This document shows, one piece after another, positions 10,451 through 22,984 of a DNA stretch of 64,000 bases. A program made the translations under genes and the position numbers. Under the pieces are notes generated by a model, which saw only the letters and a program-made list of their open reading frames with translations, had not been told where the DNA came from and did no database searches. The first letter of the stretch is position 1. Each line of letters starts with the position of its first letter. Source of the stretch: Musa acuminata AAA Group (Eukaryota; Streptophyta; Magnoliopsida; Zingiberales; Musaceae); assembly GCF_036884655.1 (NCBI RefSeq), contig NC_088355.1, positions 18,480,501-18,544,500 on the forward strand. The letters are read 5' to 3'.

Positions 10451-13400
10451 AAATGTATACCATCGCAAGCTAGGAGCAAGAGATGGTACCTTGATAGTGG
10501 ATGCTCAAGGCATATGACCGGAGATTCATCTCAATTCTCTAAGCTCACTAGCATAGACGAAGGCTATGTCACCTTCAGAGACAACAACAAGGGTAAAATC
10601 ATTGGCAAAAGAACCATAGGTAACAAATCCAATTTCTTTATTGAAGATGTTTTGTTAGTTAATGGTTTAAAACATAACCTCTTGAGCATTAGTCAATTAT
10701 GTGATAAAGGATTCATTGTCAGATTCGAATATAATGCTTGCATCATTGAAAAACCACACAAAAACATGTCTATGATTGCATTAAAACAAAATAACGTATA
10801 CACTATTGACATCAATGATTTGTGTAATGAAATGTGTTTTTCAGTTTTGAATGAGGATGCTTGGCTATGGCATAGAAGATTAGGTCATGCTAGCATGAAA
10901 CTAATCACTCAAATATCATCTAAAGAACTTGTAAGAGGAATTCCTCATATCAAGTTCATCAAAGATAATGTATGTGATGCTTGCCAATTAGGTAAACAAA
11001 TTAAGGGTAGTTTCAAATCTAAGAATCAAATAAGCACCTCTAGGCCCTTACAATTGATCCATATGGACTTATTCGGACCAATCTCTACATCAAGTCTAGG
11101 AGGTAGCAAATACGCCTTGGTCATTGTAGATGACTATAGCAGATATACATGGACTTACTTCTTAAAACAGAAAAATGAATGCTTTAGATATTTTACCAAG
11201 TTTTGTAAACTTGTTCAAAATGAGAAGGGGTCTATGATTTCATCAATTAGAAGTGATCACGGTGGAGAATTTCAAAACCATGATTTCCAAGAATTTTGTG
11301 AACTCAATGGATACAACCATAATTTCTCTACTCCAAGAAATCCTCAACAAAATGGAGTAGTAGAAAGAAAAAATCGAAATTTATAAAAAATGGCAAGAAC
11401 CTTGTTGAATGAACATAGCCTACCCAAATATTTTTGGGCCGAAGCCGTAAACATAGCATGATATATTTTGAATAGAGTTCTGGTAAGACCCTTACTCACC
11501 AAAACTCCTTATGAGTTATGGAACAACAAAAAACCCAACGATTCATATTTTAAAGTCTTTGGGTGTAAGTGTTTTATCATGAATGAAAAGGATAACTTAG
11601 GAAAATTTGATTCTAAATTCGATGAAGGAATCTTTCTTGGTTATTCTTCGGTTTCTAAAGCTTTTCGTATCTTCAATAAAAGAACCTTAATTATTGAAGA
11701 ATCCATTCATGTTGTTTTCAATGAGATTTCCGAAATCAAGAAAAATGATTTTGATGATGATGTTAATTTTGATTCCTTGAATTTAAATGAAACCCCGTCT
11801 CCAACTAGCAACTTGGATGTATCCACTTCCGAAACATCCTTACCCAAGGATTGGAAGTATGTAGATGCTCATCCTAAGGAGCTAATCTTAGGAGACACAT
11901 CAAAGGGGGTTTAAACACGATCTTCTCTTAAATTTTTTTGTGCGAACGCCGCTTTTCTCTCCCAAATTGAACCCAAATATGTTGACGAAGCCATGAAAGA
12001 TGATTCATGGATTATCGCAATGCAAGATGAATTGAATCAATTTGAGAGAAATGAGGTGTGGAAGCTTGTTCCTAGGCCAAATGACCATTTAGTTATTGGT
12101 ACTAATTGGGTCTTTAGAAACAAGCAATATGAAATTGGTATCGTGGTTAGAAACAAGGCTAGATTAGTGGCCAAAGGTTTCAACCAAGAAGAAGGTATCG
12201 ATTACGAAGAAACCTTCGCTCTTGTGGCTCGATTAGAAGCCATAAGGATGCTCCTTGCCTACGCTAGTAGTAATAATTTTAAGTTGTTTCAAATGGATGT
12301 TAAAAGCGCTTTTCTTAATGGCTTTATTTTCGAAGAAGTCTATGTTGAACAACCTCCTGGATTTGAAAATAATAGCCTCCCTAATCATGTGTTTAGATTA
12401 ACTAAAGCTCTCTATGGTTTAAAACAAGCTCCGAGGGCTTGGTATGAGAGACTTAGTTCTTTTCTTATTGAAAATAATTTCACAAAAGGCAAGGTTGATA
12501 CTACATTGTTCATCAAGAATTTTGAAAATAATTTTCTCATTGTTCAGATTTATATTGATGATATTATCTTTGGTTCTACGAATGAATCTCTTTGTGAATC
12601 TTTTGCTAAAACTATGAGTCTTGAATTCGAAATGAGTTTAATGGGAGAATTAACATTCTTCTTAGGCTTACAAATCAAACAACTAATCAATGGCATCTTT
12701 ATTAGTCAAACTAAATATGCTATGAATTAATTAAAAAGGTTTAATATGAATAACTCAAAGGCTATTAACACTCCTATGAGCACCTCCACTAAGTTAGAAA
12801 TTGATGAAAGTGGAGAAAGCTTCGATCAAAAAACTTATAGGGGTAAGATAGGAAGTTTACTTTACCTCACTGCAACTAGACCAGACATCATGTTCAGTGT
12901 AGGACTTTGTGCTAGATTTCAATCAAACCCTAAGATATCTCATCTCAAAGTAGTTAAAAGAATACTTAGATATCTTAATGGTACCATAAATCTAGGATTA
13001 TGGTACCCAAAATCAAAGAATCTTGAGTTAATTGCTTATGCTGATGCGGACTTTGCTGGCTGTAGACTAGATAGAAAAAGCACATCAGGAACATGTCAAT
13101 TTTTAGGACATGCCCTTATTTCCTGGTCATCTAAGAAACAAAACTCGATTGTACTATCAACAACCGAAGTTGAATATATTGCAGCAAGTGCATGCTGTGC
13201 ACAAGTTGTATGGATGAAAAACACCTTAGAAGATTATAAAGTTCATCTTAAAAATATTCTCATTAAATGTGATAACACAAGTGCAATATGCTTAACAAAG
13301 AATCCTATACAACACTCAAGAACAAAACATATTGATATTAGACATCACTTTATACGAGATCATGTTACTAATCATGACGTAATCATAGAGTTCATTGATA

Positions 13401-13501
13401 CTAAACATCAACTAGCTGATATTTTTATAAAACCTCTAAGTGAAGAGCAATTTGATTTCATAAGAAGAGAATTAGGAATGTTGATATATCCGAATACATA
13501 A
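10451..13501 (+). pseudogene. pol of element C (PR-INT-RT-RNase H), four nonsense codons
   Basis: Continues in the gag frame after TAG. The protease has WYLDSGCSRHMTG (about 10487). Integrase has the GAG-pre zinc region (WLWHRRLGH), and the catalytic series HMDLFGP, RSDHGGEF and NGVVERKN supplies D, D and E. Reverse transcriptase shows [27 protein letters not shown] and the catalytic box IYIDDIIFG (usually YVDD). RNase H shows YADADFAGC, STTEVEYIAAS, KCDNTSAI and the ending TKHIDIRHHFIRDHV. In-frame stops lie at 11384-11386 (Gln to TAA), 11459-11461 (Cys to TGA), 11912-11914 (Gln to TAA) and 12728-12730. No frameshift was found across 3 kb. The active-site residues otherwise look intact, so decay is recent. 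Confidence 0.9.
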
Positions 13502-14648
13502 ACTAGTTAAAATTATTTTTCGGACTTTATTGAATGATTAAATCACTTGATTGTCATTACATGCCTAAATAACATGTTGTAAATTATGTGTTGAATACAA
13601 AAATGTTTTGTCTTCATGATTGTATTTGAAAATCTGTAGCATAGTTGTGTCCGAATGCATGAAAGTGTTCATTTCATTTTCGGATTCGCTTAACAATTGG
13701 AATGATAAAAATCGGATTTTCTCATATACTCTTATGAAAAATATTTTTCTGAAATGATTTGATGAAATGATTCATGCTTATAAATTCCATCTTGAAATAT
13801 GGATGATAGTATTTTTACTTGCAAAAAGCTGTTTCACACACATATCTTGACTCAAAGTAAACCCACAAATAGTTGGCTTTCCTCCTTCATGCAAAAGGAT
13901 TATAGCAAATAAAAAGGAAAAAGTATTCAAAGCAATCTACGTATCATGCCTTCCTTTATATACTTGATCTCCTATCACTTACTATTGGAAAATAACATGA
14001 GCCCAGTAAAGGCATGAACAATTATCGCACTTATGCTCAAAATTTGCTTATATTGTTCTCCTGGTATCACAACTACCATATTTTTTGTTGATGACAAAGG
14101 GGGAGAAATATATGAATTGATGCTATAAATACTGATGCTATGATTATGCCATGCTTGCATCACCAAGAGATATATGAACAGATGCTATGATTAATTTGCA
14201 TTATACCTTGTTTGTATCGCGTCAAGATATCAAACAAAAAACTTGCATCGTAATTCTACGAGTTGATATCTTACCATGTGATGAAATGCAATACTTGCTA
14301 AAATATTTGGAATATGTACATCATGTAATGATATCAAAATCTTACTTCGCAGCTTTACATGTTGATATCTTACAATATGATGAATTGCTACTATTACCAT
14401 CATTCAAACTTGTTATGAAAATTTTGAAAATGAATGTCAAGCTTTATCATCATCTTCAGAGAGATACATCATGATGGGAATCATGATGGGAGTATTGATA
14501 AGTTCAAATGATTCTAACTTATCAATATGTCTCTTGAATTCTTAGGTTTTGAATTCAAGAATGACTTATCTCAAGTATGGCATATAGACAGGGGGAGTTA
14601 AGGTTAACTCCATTATCAATTAATTGTCATCATAAAAAAGGGGGAGAT
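13502..14648 (+). other. 3' non-coding tail of element C with a second polypurine-like motif
   Basis: AT-rich, no protein resembling a known family; a 95-codon ORF at 14187-14474 has no recognisable domain. The part at 13510-13850 is collinear with 53570-53960 of pol-less element G. GATGACAAAGGGGGAGAA occurs at about 14090-14107, some 540 bp before the true polypurine tract, and the same motif is kept in D (about 37613) and G (about 55910). No envelope-like ORF is present. Confidence 0.75.
14634..14648 (+). other. Polypurine tract of element C
   Basis: AAAAAAGGGGGAGAT abuts the 3' LTR start TGTTGAATC, the expected plus-strand priming site. Confidence 0.9.
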
Positions 14649-16345
14649 TGTTGAATCTCGGATTTTGATGATGAAGTCAATTGTCATTTGTTATCTAATC
14701 TATATGCTTAGATAAGTGTGCAGGATTAACTACGATGAAAGTAAGACATGCAGCAGGAGTTGCACCGGAGTCAAGACAATGATCACGTTGGGAGTTCGAG
14801 AGTTCGACGGAAGTTCGGACAGTCGTCGGAGGTTTTGCGGGAACAAATTCGAGAAGTCCATAAGCTTGCCAAAGAAGCTCGTCGGAACTCACCAAGTGAA
14901 TCGTCGCAAGTCCAGGAGTTTGCCGGAAGTCCGTAGGAGCATCACCGAAGGTTCATCGGATGATCGACGAAAGTTCACCGGAAGCTCGCCGGAAGAAGCG
15001 ATTGACGCGTCAGAGCAAGTTGCAGTAAATGTCTTAGGGAATATCGTAGTTAGCAATATGATTAAGTTGGAAATGGGAGGTGATCCCATTAACTTAATCT
15101 TGGGGCAATTGGGCCCCTGAAAAACCCAAATTGGGCCGAATGGATCAACCCATTCGGACCCTGATTTCTGCCAGGCGGTTGAACCGCCCAAGGCAGGAGG
15201 TTACACCGCCTGGGCTCAGTCTTCGAGCGAGACTGGGAGGTGCAACCGCTCCAACCAGGCGGTAGCACCGCTTGGGCTCAGTCTCCGAGCGAGACTGGGC
15301 GGTGCAACCTCCCCTGACAGGAGGTGGCACTGCCCAAAGGCTCTGGCAGGAGGAGCAACCGCCGCTGACAGGAGGTGGCACTGCCCAAAGGCTCAGTCTT
15401 TGAGCTCTGCCAGACGGTGCAACCGCTCCAATCAGGAGGTGCAACTGCCTGATCCCGGAATTCTGGGAATTGACAGTTTTGAGCTCCAAATTTGAACTGG
15501 GTTGGGGCATATAAATACCCCACCCATTCAACACTGAAAGGGTATGAACTTACAACGAAATATTGATCTTTTTCTGTGATTCTTAGAGCTCAAAATTGTT
15601 GTAAAGGCCAAAAGTTCTTCTCCCTCTTTTCTTCCAAGTTCTGAGTTGTAAAGAGAGGAGAGAAAATTCTGTAAGGGTTGTCTCCTAAGCTCGTCAAAAG
15701 GAGTGAAACTGTAAAAGGGTGGTTGGCCTTCGCCTATTGAAGGAAGGCCTCTAGTTGACGTCGGTGACCTCGTCGGTGGAGGAAGCCAAAAGTGGAGTAG
15801 GTCAAGATTGACCGAACCACTCTAAATCTCGGTTTGCATTTACTTTGAGCATTTTATCTTTACTGCAAACCTCCTCAATAGCTTACTGCCTTCTGTGTTT
15901 TTACGAACGTGTTTCAAAGTTCAGTGCTTTCCGAATCAGGGTTTAAGACGCAAATCAGTTTTATCGTACGAACGTCGTATTTCAATTTGCGCTTACGTTC
16001 TGATTTCCATTATAACTGCAAACTGCCTTTATATCTTTACTTTAACTGCATCTCACCTTATCTCAAGTTAAAGTGGTTTACGAATCAGCATTTATACCGA
16101 AATCGCTTTTATCGTACGAACATCGTATTTCAGTTTGCAATTATATTCTGATTTCCATCATAACTGCAAACTGCATTCATATCTTTGCTGCATCTCTCCT
16201 AGTCAAATGGTGAAGTGATTTACGAATCGACTTTCTTACCAAAATCACTTCTATCGAACGAACGCAGGTTTCGATTTTAATCGCAGAAGGTTTTCCGCTA
16301 CACTAATTAACCCCCGCCCCCCTCTTAGTGCTCTTGATCCTAACA
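14649..16345 (+). repeat. 3' LTR of element C
   Basis: 1,697 bp; same ends as the 5' LTR and followed by the duplicated gcaat at 16346-16350. It has its own palindromic array (15170-15450) with a different number of units than the 5' copy, and TATAAATA at 15510-15517. The LTR pair is otherwise very similar, so the insertion is younger than J. Confidence 0.92.
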
Positions 16346-16368
16346 GCAATTTCCCACTTGACCTAAAG

Positions 16369-19000
16369 CTAATCACCTATGTGTCTGATCCCTATCAGAC
16401 CCTTGTGACGCTCAAAGACAATCTGAGACAACTGCTTTGTCAGTGGATCTGCAATGTTATCTTCGGATGGAACTCTTTCCACTGCTACATCTCCTCGGGT
16501 TACGATCTCTCTGATAAGGTGGAACCTCCTCAGAATATGCTTAGGTTTCTGATGAGACCTAGGTTCCCTTATTTGAGTAATCGCCCCATAGTTGTCGCAA
16601 TATAAGGAAGTCGGCTTCTCGCTATCCGGCACGACTCCTAAATCTATGATGAACATCTTCACCCAGACTCCCTCCTTTGCTGCATCTGATGCAGCAATGT
16701 ACTCCGCCTCTATGGTCGAGTCAGCAGTGGTATCTTGCTTGGAACTCTTCCAGCACACTGCTCCTCCATTCAAGGTGTACACATACCCTGAATTTGACTT
16801 GCTATTATTGACATCAGACTGAAAACTTGAGTCAGTGAAGCCTTCAACCTTAAGGCTATTACCTCCATATACTAGTAAAAGATCCTTAGTCCTTCTCAAG
16901 TACTTAAGGATACACTTTACTGCTTTCCAGTGCTCCAATCCTGGATCCGCCTAATACCTGCTCGTAAAACTCAGAGCATGCACTATATCAGGCCTAGTAC
17001 ATAGCATGGCATACATGATAGACCCTATTGCTGAGGCATAAGGTATCATATTCATGTTCGCCCTTTCTTCTAGAGTCTTTGGGGACATACTCGTAGAAAG
17101 CGATATCCCATGTCTCATCGGTACGAGACCTCTCTTGAAATTTTCCATGCCAAACCTTTTGACAATGGTTTCTATGTACCTGGACTGGGACAAGCCAAGC
17201 ATCCTCTTGGATCTATCTCTAAAGATTCTAATCCCCAAGATATAGGATGCTTCCCCTAAGTCCTTTATGGAGAAGTGTCTAGATAACCAAGCCTTTACTG
17301 TGGATAGCATTCCTACGTCGTTCCCAATGATGAGGATGTCATCCACATATAACACCAAAAAGGTGATAGCGCTTCCACTTACCTTTCTATACACACACAA
17401 GGCTCATCTTCATTCTTAACGAAGTCATAAGATCTGATTGCCTCATCAAATCTTATGTTCCAACTTCGGGAAGCTTGCTTTAGTCCATAAATGTATTTAA
17501 GCAACCTACACACCTTATGTAGGCAGTTCTTAGACACGAATCCCTCAGGTTGCATCATATACACCTCCTCCTCGAGGTTCCCATTGAGGAATGCGGTTTT
17601 CACATCCATTTGCCAGATCTCATAATCATAGTGTGCTACAATAGCCAATAGAATTCTGATGGATTTTAGCATTGCTACGGGTGAGAAGGTTTCGTCGTAG
17701 TCAACACCTTGCCTTTGACGATACCCCTTAGCCACTAGCCTTGCTTTATAGGTCTCTACCTTTCCATCTACTCCGATCTTTTTCTTAAAGATCCACTTGC
17801 AACCGATGCGTACAATACCTTCGGGCGCATCAACTAGGTTCCAAACCTTATTGGAGTACATAGAATCTATCTCAGAATTCATGGCTTCTTGCCACTTCCC
17901 GGAGTCTATACTTATAATAGCCTCCTCGTAGGTCTGAGGATCAATATCCTCTACATCCTCTCCTCTAATATGTCCCACATATCCTTCAGGAGGATGGGAT
18001 ACTCTATCAGACCTGCGTAAAGTTGAAACTTGTGTATTAGGTACTTGAACAGACTCGGGCTGTAGAGTGGTGCTTGAGCTTGGTTCTCCAACCTCGCTCA
18101 ATTCTATCATTCTCCCACTGTCTCCGCCAAGAATGTTTTCCTTCTCAAGGAACACTGCTCTCTTAGCTACAAAGACCTTTTGGTCCTCGAGATGATAGAA
18201 ATAATACCCACAAGTTTCCTTGGGGTGTCCCACAAATTTGCATCGCTCTGTCCTTGATTCTAACTTAACGGGGTTGTGTCTTTTAACGTGGACAGGGCAG
18301 CCCCAAATCTTAACAACCTTAAGATCAGGCTTCTTCCCTTTCCATATCTCATATAGTGTAGACACTACCGACTTAGTTGGAACTCTATTCAGAAGGTAAG
18401 CTGTGGTCTCTAGGGCATATCCCTAGAATAAGATGGGTAGGTCAGCGAAACTCATCATTGATCGTACTATATCTAATAGTGTATGATTCCTCCTTCTAGA
18501 GACACCATTGAGCTGAGGTGTATAAGGAGGTGTCCATTGGGATAATATCCCATGGTCCTTGAGGAACTAAGTAAACTCTGTACTTAAGTACTTACCTCCT
18601 CGATCTGATCGAAGAGTTTTGATACTCTTTCCAGTCTGGTTCTCCACCTCATTCTTATACTCTCTGAATTTCTCAAAAGCCTCGGACTTGTACTTCATTA
18701 AGTACACATATACATACATTGAGAAATCATCAGTAAAGGTAATGAAGCAGGAGTAACCACCAATGGCATGAGTTGACATGGGTCCACATACATCACTATG
18801 TATGAGTTCTAACAGCTCAGTGGCTCTCTCTCCGGTTCCACTAAATGGAGAGTTGGTCAGTTTTCCACGAAGGCAAGGCTCGCAAGTTGCATATGACACA
18901 TAGTCGAATGGATCTAGATATCCATCATTTAGCAACTATTGAATCATTCCCTCATGGATATGACCTAGCCTACAATGCCATAGGTATGCACTGTTCACCT
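16369..19000 (-). pseudogene. pol relic of element J (INT-RT-RNase H)
   Basis: Minus strand from 19000 down. Integrase keeps HSDVCGPM and RSDRGGKY, but where NGVSERRN is expected it reads NGVSRRRN, so the third catalytic acid is gone. RT (18365-16951) shows WQMDVKTAFLNG, YGLKQASRSWN and LYVDDILIIG. The frame breaks at about 17390 in a GTGTGTGTATA stretch, where PCVY becomes PCVCIER-stop, which looks like dinucleotide slippage. RNase H (16938-16369) shows HWKAVKCILKYLRRTKD, DSSFQSD, STIEAEYIAASDA and LYCDN. Further stops lie near 16949, 18566 and 18945. Protease (about 19000-19200) is hard to follow. Confidence 0.87.
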
Positions 19001-19226
19001 CATCTCGTTTCCTCTTAGACACTTACATTCATGATATGTGGAGTAGTGTCTTGCATAAACAAACCTTTATGCAATATTCCTCTCGTCAATCTCCCCTCGG
19101 CTTTGCTAGAATTTACAATAAATTGTAGATGTGATAAGCAATACTGGTATCCAATACCAATGCACTATCACAAAAATCTGACAATTGAAGATTGATCATG
19201 AATGTACCTGAAGCTTCTCCAAGCTT

Positions 19227-20027
19227 CTATTTCACCCTTTCTGCAAGGTACTCTTTGTAGTTCCTCTTCCAGTGCCTATCTTTACCACAGTGGAAGCACT
19301 GGCCTTTGTCCTTTGCTGGGTCTTTCTTAGCAACCTTTGCTTTACCTGGTTTGCCCTTGCCCTTTCCCTTCTTAAGGGACCTTTCTGCTTTCCTTTTCTT
19401 TCTAGTCTCACCAGTGTAGAGAATTGGCTTCTCTTTCTTAATAGTACTCTCTGCCTCCCTCAACATATTAAGGAGCTCTAGGAGAGTCACCTCAAGCTTG
19501 TTCATATTAAAATTCATTATGAACTGTGAAAAGGAATCTGGTAGGGACTGAAGCACAATGTCCACACACAAGTTATCCTCTAGGACCATTCCTAGACCTG
19601 TGAGTTTCTCTATCCACTCAATCATCTTTAGGACATGGTTCTGAATCGGTGTCCCCTCAGTCATCCTAGTGCGGAAAATGCTCTTGGATATCTCATATCG
19701 TTGAGTCCTTCCCTGTTCCTCAAACAATTTGCGGACATGTAGGAGAATGGATCTGGCATCCATCTTTTCATGTTGTCTCTGTAACTCAGGAGTCATAGAG
19801 CCCAACATATAGCACTGAGCAAGAGTGGAGTCATCAATGTACTTTACGTAGCGAGCGATCTCATCCTCGTTTGCCCTTACTTCGGGCGTATGCATCACTG
19901 TATCAAGGACGTACACGATTTTCTCCGCTGTGAGAACAATTCTCAAGTTATGGAGCCAATCCGTATAATTTGGACCAGTGAGACGGTTGACATCAAGTAT
20001 GCCACGTAAGGGATTTGAAAGCGACAT
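19227..20027 (-). CDS. gag of element J
   Basis: An unbroken 266-codon ORF. It opens [25 protein letters not shown], the usual start of Angela/Tork-type gags, then the UBN2 gag core (about residues 50-190), a Lys/Gly-rich basic stretch ([13 protein letters not shown], about 215-235) and one zinc knuckle [14 protein letters not shown]. The last Cys of the CCHC motif is Tyr, and the frame stops soon after (LAERVK) instead of running into protease. It is likely a slightly truncated gag with a damaged nucleic-acid-binding motif. It lies between the long leader and the pol relic. Confidence 0.85.
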   Translation of the reverse strand: MSLSNPLRGILDVNRLTGPNYTDWLHNLRIVLTAEKIVYVLDTVMHTPEVRANEDEIARYVKYIDDSTLAQCYMLGSMTPELQRQHEKMDARSILLHVRKLFEEQGRTQRYEISKSIFRTRMTEGTPIQNHVLKMIEWIEKLTGLGMVLEDNLCVDIVLQSLPDSFSQFIMNFNMNKLEVTLLELLNMLREAESTIKKEKPILYTGETRKKRKAERSLKKGKGKGKPGKAKVAKKDPAKDKGQCFHCGKDRHWKRNYKEYLAERVK

Positions 20028-21693
20028 TTTCTGAAAATAAAGATGCAGCAGAAATGAATAACATGCAGATTTTGCAAGAAATAAACTATCAAGATATGGA
20101 CTTCTATCTTAATATGCTCCCATTATTTTACTAACGAGTCATGCGACACCCTCAGCACGTGAAACGGAAGTCTCCGATAGACTTCTAGTGGGGATCAGGA
20201 TCCAATCAGCGTCTTAATGTAACCTCGAGGGACTCGACCAATCACACTAAGCCTAAAAGGTAGGCAACTCTTGCCGATCACAACTCCTTGAGATTCCCTT
20301 CCTGTTCGGCCTCCGAATCACCATGGCCTCGAGGGACTCGACCAACCATGATGCTCGGTTAAGTCAATACCTTCGTTACAAGATGAGTTTGATTTGATGA
20401 TATACCCTCGAGGGACTCGACCAAGCATACCATGCCTTTAGGTCACCGGTGACATTTCTATGTCGTAAGCAAGATAGCGAATCACGATATAAGTGAGTCT
20501 CGAGGGACTCGACCAACTCAAGCTACACCGGGAATCGGTTCCTACTTATAACGATGGAAGGCCACGTGGGTCAATCTAATTGCCTCACGTTTACCGACTT
20601 AATATTATCGAGAGATGTTTCTATGATTTGGTCTCCTAATATGACATGTCACACATATACATATTTAATATATATCTACATCGCATGCGAATATATATAC
20701 ATATCTAGTATGTGTATAAGCAATCACACCAGATGATCATGGACCATAACCTAATATGATTAGGCCCGAGCCAGTAGGCCTAATCACTCACATTAAGATC
20801 TATGTGTGCAACGGTGCATCTCCATGCCCTGTGATCGTCCATCTCATCCTCGTCGGTTCCGTCGACATCTTGATGCATCTTTATGCATCACGATCGTCCG
20901 TCTCATGGGTCTCGCTATCGCATCCATGCTCCCGCTGTACCTCCTCATGTGATTACAACTTAATCATAGGCACGCAGGCCCGACAATAAACGAGAAATAT
21001 AATGGAGGCACGCAGACCTCAATAATAATAATCACAAGTACACACATCACACGGTCCATGATCATCCGTCCACACATTATACATCACATATATAAATAAT
21101 CATCATCATGTAGGACTACTAGATAATAATAAAAATAATAATCAACTAAACCTTTTAATTAATTAATATTTTCTGAAATCAGGGACATGTAGGAAATTTC
21201 TCAAATTCACAGGAGCAAAACTATCTTTTTGCCCAAAACCCTAATTCCCTCTTACTGTTGTCGCCGCCGCCACCCTACTGGCGGCGGCGCTGCCGCTGCA
21301 GGTGGGCGCCCTCGCGGGCGGTTCTACCGGTGGGTCAACGCCCGCAGGCGATGCTATCCCGCCGAACGGCCGCCCCTGGGGGGGGGGGGGGGTTTCGCCC
21401 GCGGGAGCAGCGGTGGCAAGCGTCGTTGCCCTGCGGCGCCTCACCCCGTGGGAGAAGCGGCCGCCTCTGCCCGCGGGCTGCCAGCCCTGCCGGACGCAAG
21501 CCTGCTACAAGCAAGCCGCCGGCCGGCTGCTACCCACCTTCGGTTGCGCTGCACGTATGCAGATCGAGGGCAGCAACTGTTGCTGCCCTTCCTTGTTTTT
21601 GCGTCAACGATTTTGACGTCAAAATTCTTCCTAAACACAACACACGCAGTTCAAAACCAATCATTCGCACGAACAACCTACCTCTGATACCAC
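20028..21693 (-). other. Leader of element J with four CTCGAGGGACTCGACC boxes, GC-rich block and PBS
   Basis: Between PBS and gag lies 1.65 kb without a supported gene. CTCGAGGGACTCGACCAA (with single-base variants) occurs four times, at about 20224, 20329, 20406 and 20493, spaced about 80-105 bp. The block 21241-21560 is very GC-rich (GGCGGCGGCGCTGCCGCTGC) with a poly-G run near 21380; its overlapping ORFs in several frames look like composition effects. The minus-strand PBS is GTGGTATCAGAGG (21681-21693). Confidence 0.7.
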
Positions 21694-22984
21694 TATTGGG
21701 GGCAGCGGAAGAACAAGAAAATAAAATCCCCGATTCCCAAAAAGATGTTCGTCGTCGTGCAAAGATTAGTGCGCAAAATCCGCGAAACTTAAAACTGCGT
21801 ATAGAGTAGATTGTGTTACCTAGGGAGATCGTATATCCCTGTTTCCTTGCAGATTCTTAAGAGAGGGTGAAGGAGGTCAAGTGTCCTCCTTGTTGAATCT
21901 CGTATTTTGATGATGAAACTACTTGATATATGTTTATGATTTAATCTGCGTTTTGAGTGACGCAAGATGCTTCGATCAGGATGAGACAATTAAAGCAGGA
22001 AAATCATGTTGTGCCGAAGGAACATGTCAGAAGATTGGACGTCGGGCCGGTGGATCGGTCAACGTATCGACAGAAGGCTTTGGGCCGTTGACTCGGGCAT
22101 CGGGCCAAGAAGAGCGGGTATTGTGCTAAGGATATCGGAGTTGCGGAGTCAACTGGCCGATTGGGCAATAGGCTGCAGGAGAGGACGATGCGCCGAAGAA
22201 TCGGACGAAGCGTCGAGGGACCAATGACATGTCGGACAACTTGGTTAATTGCTTAGGATTAATTGTCTCGATCGAAGTTTTGTTTTGTTGTGCAGGATTA
22301 ACTACGATGAGAGTAAGACAAGCAGCAGGTGTTGCGCCGGAGTCAAGATCATGATCACGTTGGGAGTTCGAGAGTTCGACGGAAGTTCGGACGGTCGTCG
22401 GAGGTTCAGCGAGAACAGATCCGAGAAGTCCAGAAGCTTGCCAAGTGAAGCTCGTCGGAACTCGCCAAGTGGATCGTCGCAAAGTCCAGGAGTATGCCGG
22501 ATGTCCGCAGAAGGATCACCGAGGGTTTATCGGATGATCGACGGAAGTTCGCCGGAAACTCGCCGGAAGAAGCGATTGACGCATCGGAGCATAGCTGCAG
22601 AAGTTGTCTTAGAGTTAATCGTAGTTAGCATGATGATTAAGCTTGAAAATGGGAGGTGATCCCATTAGCTTAATCTTGGGGCAATTGGGCCCCTGAAAAG
22701 ATTCAAATTGGGCCGAATGGAGCGAACCATTCGGACCCTGATTGCACCAGGCGGTGCAACCGCCTAGGCCAGGAGGTGCAACCGCCAGGGCTGTAAGACT
22801 GGGCGGTGCAACCGCCCCAGCCAGGCGGTGCAACCGCCCAGGCCATGTCTTCCAGCGGGACTGGGCGGTGCAACCGCCCCAGCCAAGAGGTGCAACCGCC
22901 CAGGGCTCAGTCTCCAAGCGAGACTGGGCGGTGCAACCTCCTCTGTCAAGAGGTAGCACCGCCAGAGCTCAAGTTTCGAGCTCT

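Larger units (their letters stand above)
7051..16345 (+). mobile_element. Element C: SIRE/Maximus-like Copia retrotransposon, complete structure
   Basis: A 9.3-kb element with two LTRs (7051-8825 and 14649-16345), PBS, gag-pol in one frame (8876-13501), a 1.15-kb 3' tail and a polypurine tract, flanked by a perfect 5-bp duplication gcaat. The pol order PR-INT-RT-RNase H is that of Ty1/Copia. The gag with two CCHC-like motifs, the PBS and the GGGGGAGAT tract suit the SIRE/Maximus lineage. No envelope-like ORF follows pol. Five in-frame nonsense changes, but no frameshift, break the coding region. Confidence 0.93.

Noticed and set aside
13502..14648. Envelope-like third ORF downstream of pol in C, as in some SIRE elements
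   Set aside because: Only short, low-complexity ORFs are present, in C as well as in D (36750-38042).
21229..21809. Overlapping ORFs of up to 183 codons in the J leader
   Set aside because: Several frames on both strands are open because of high GC; no conserved motif, and the region is a retrotransposon leader.
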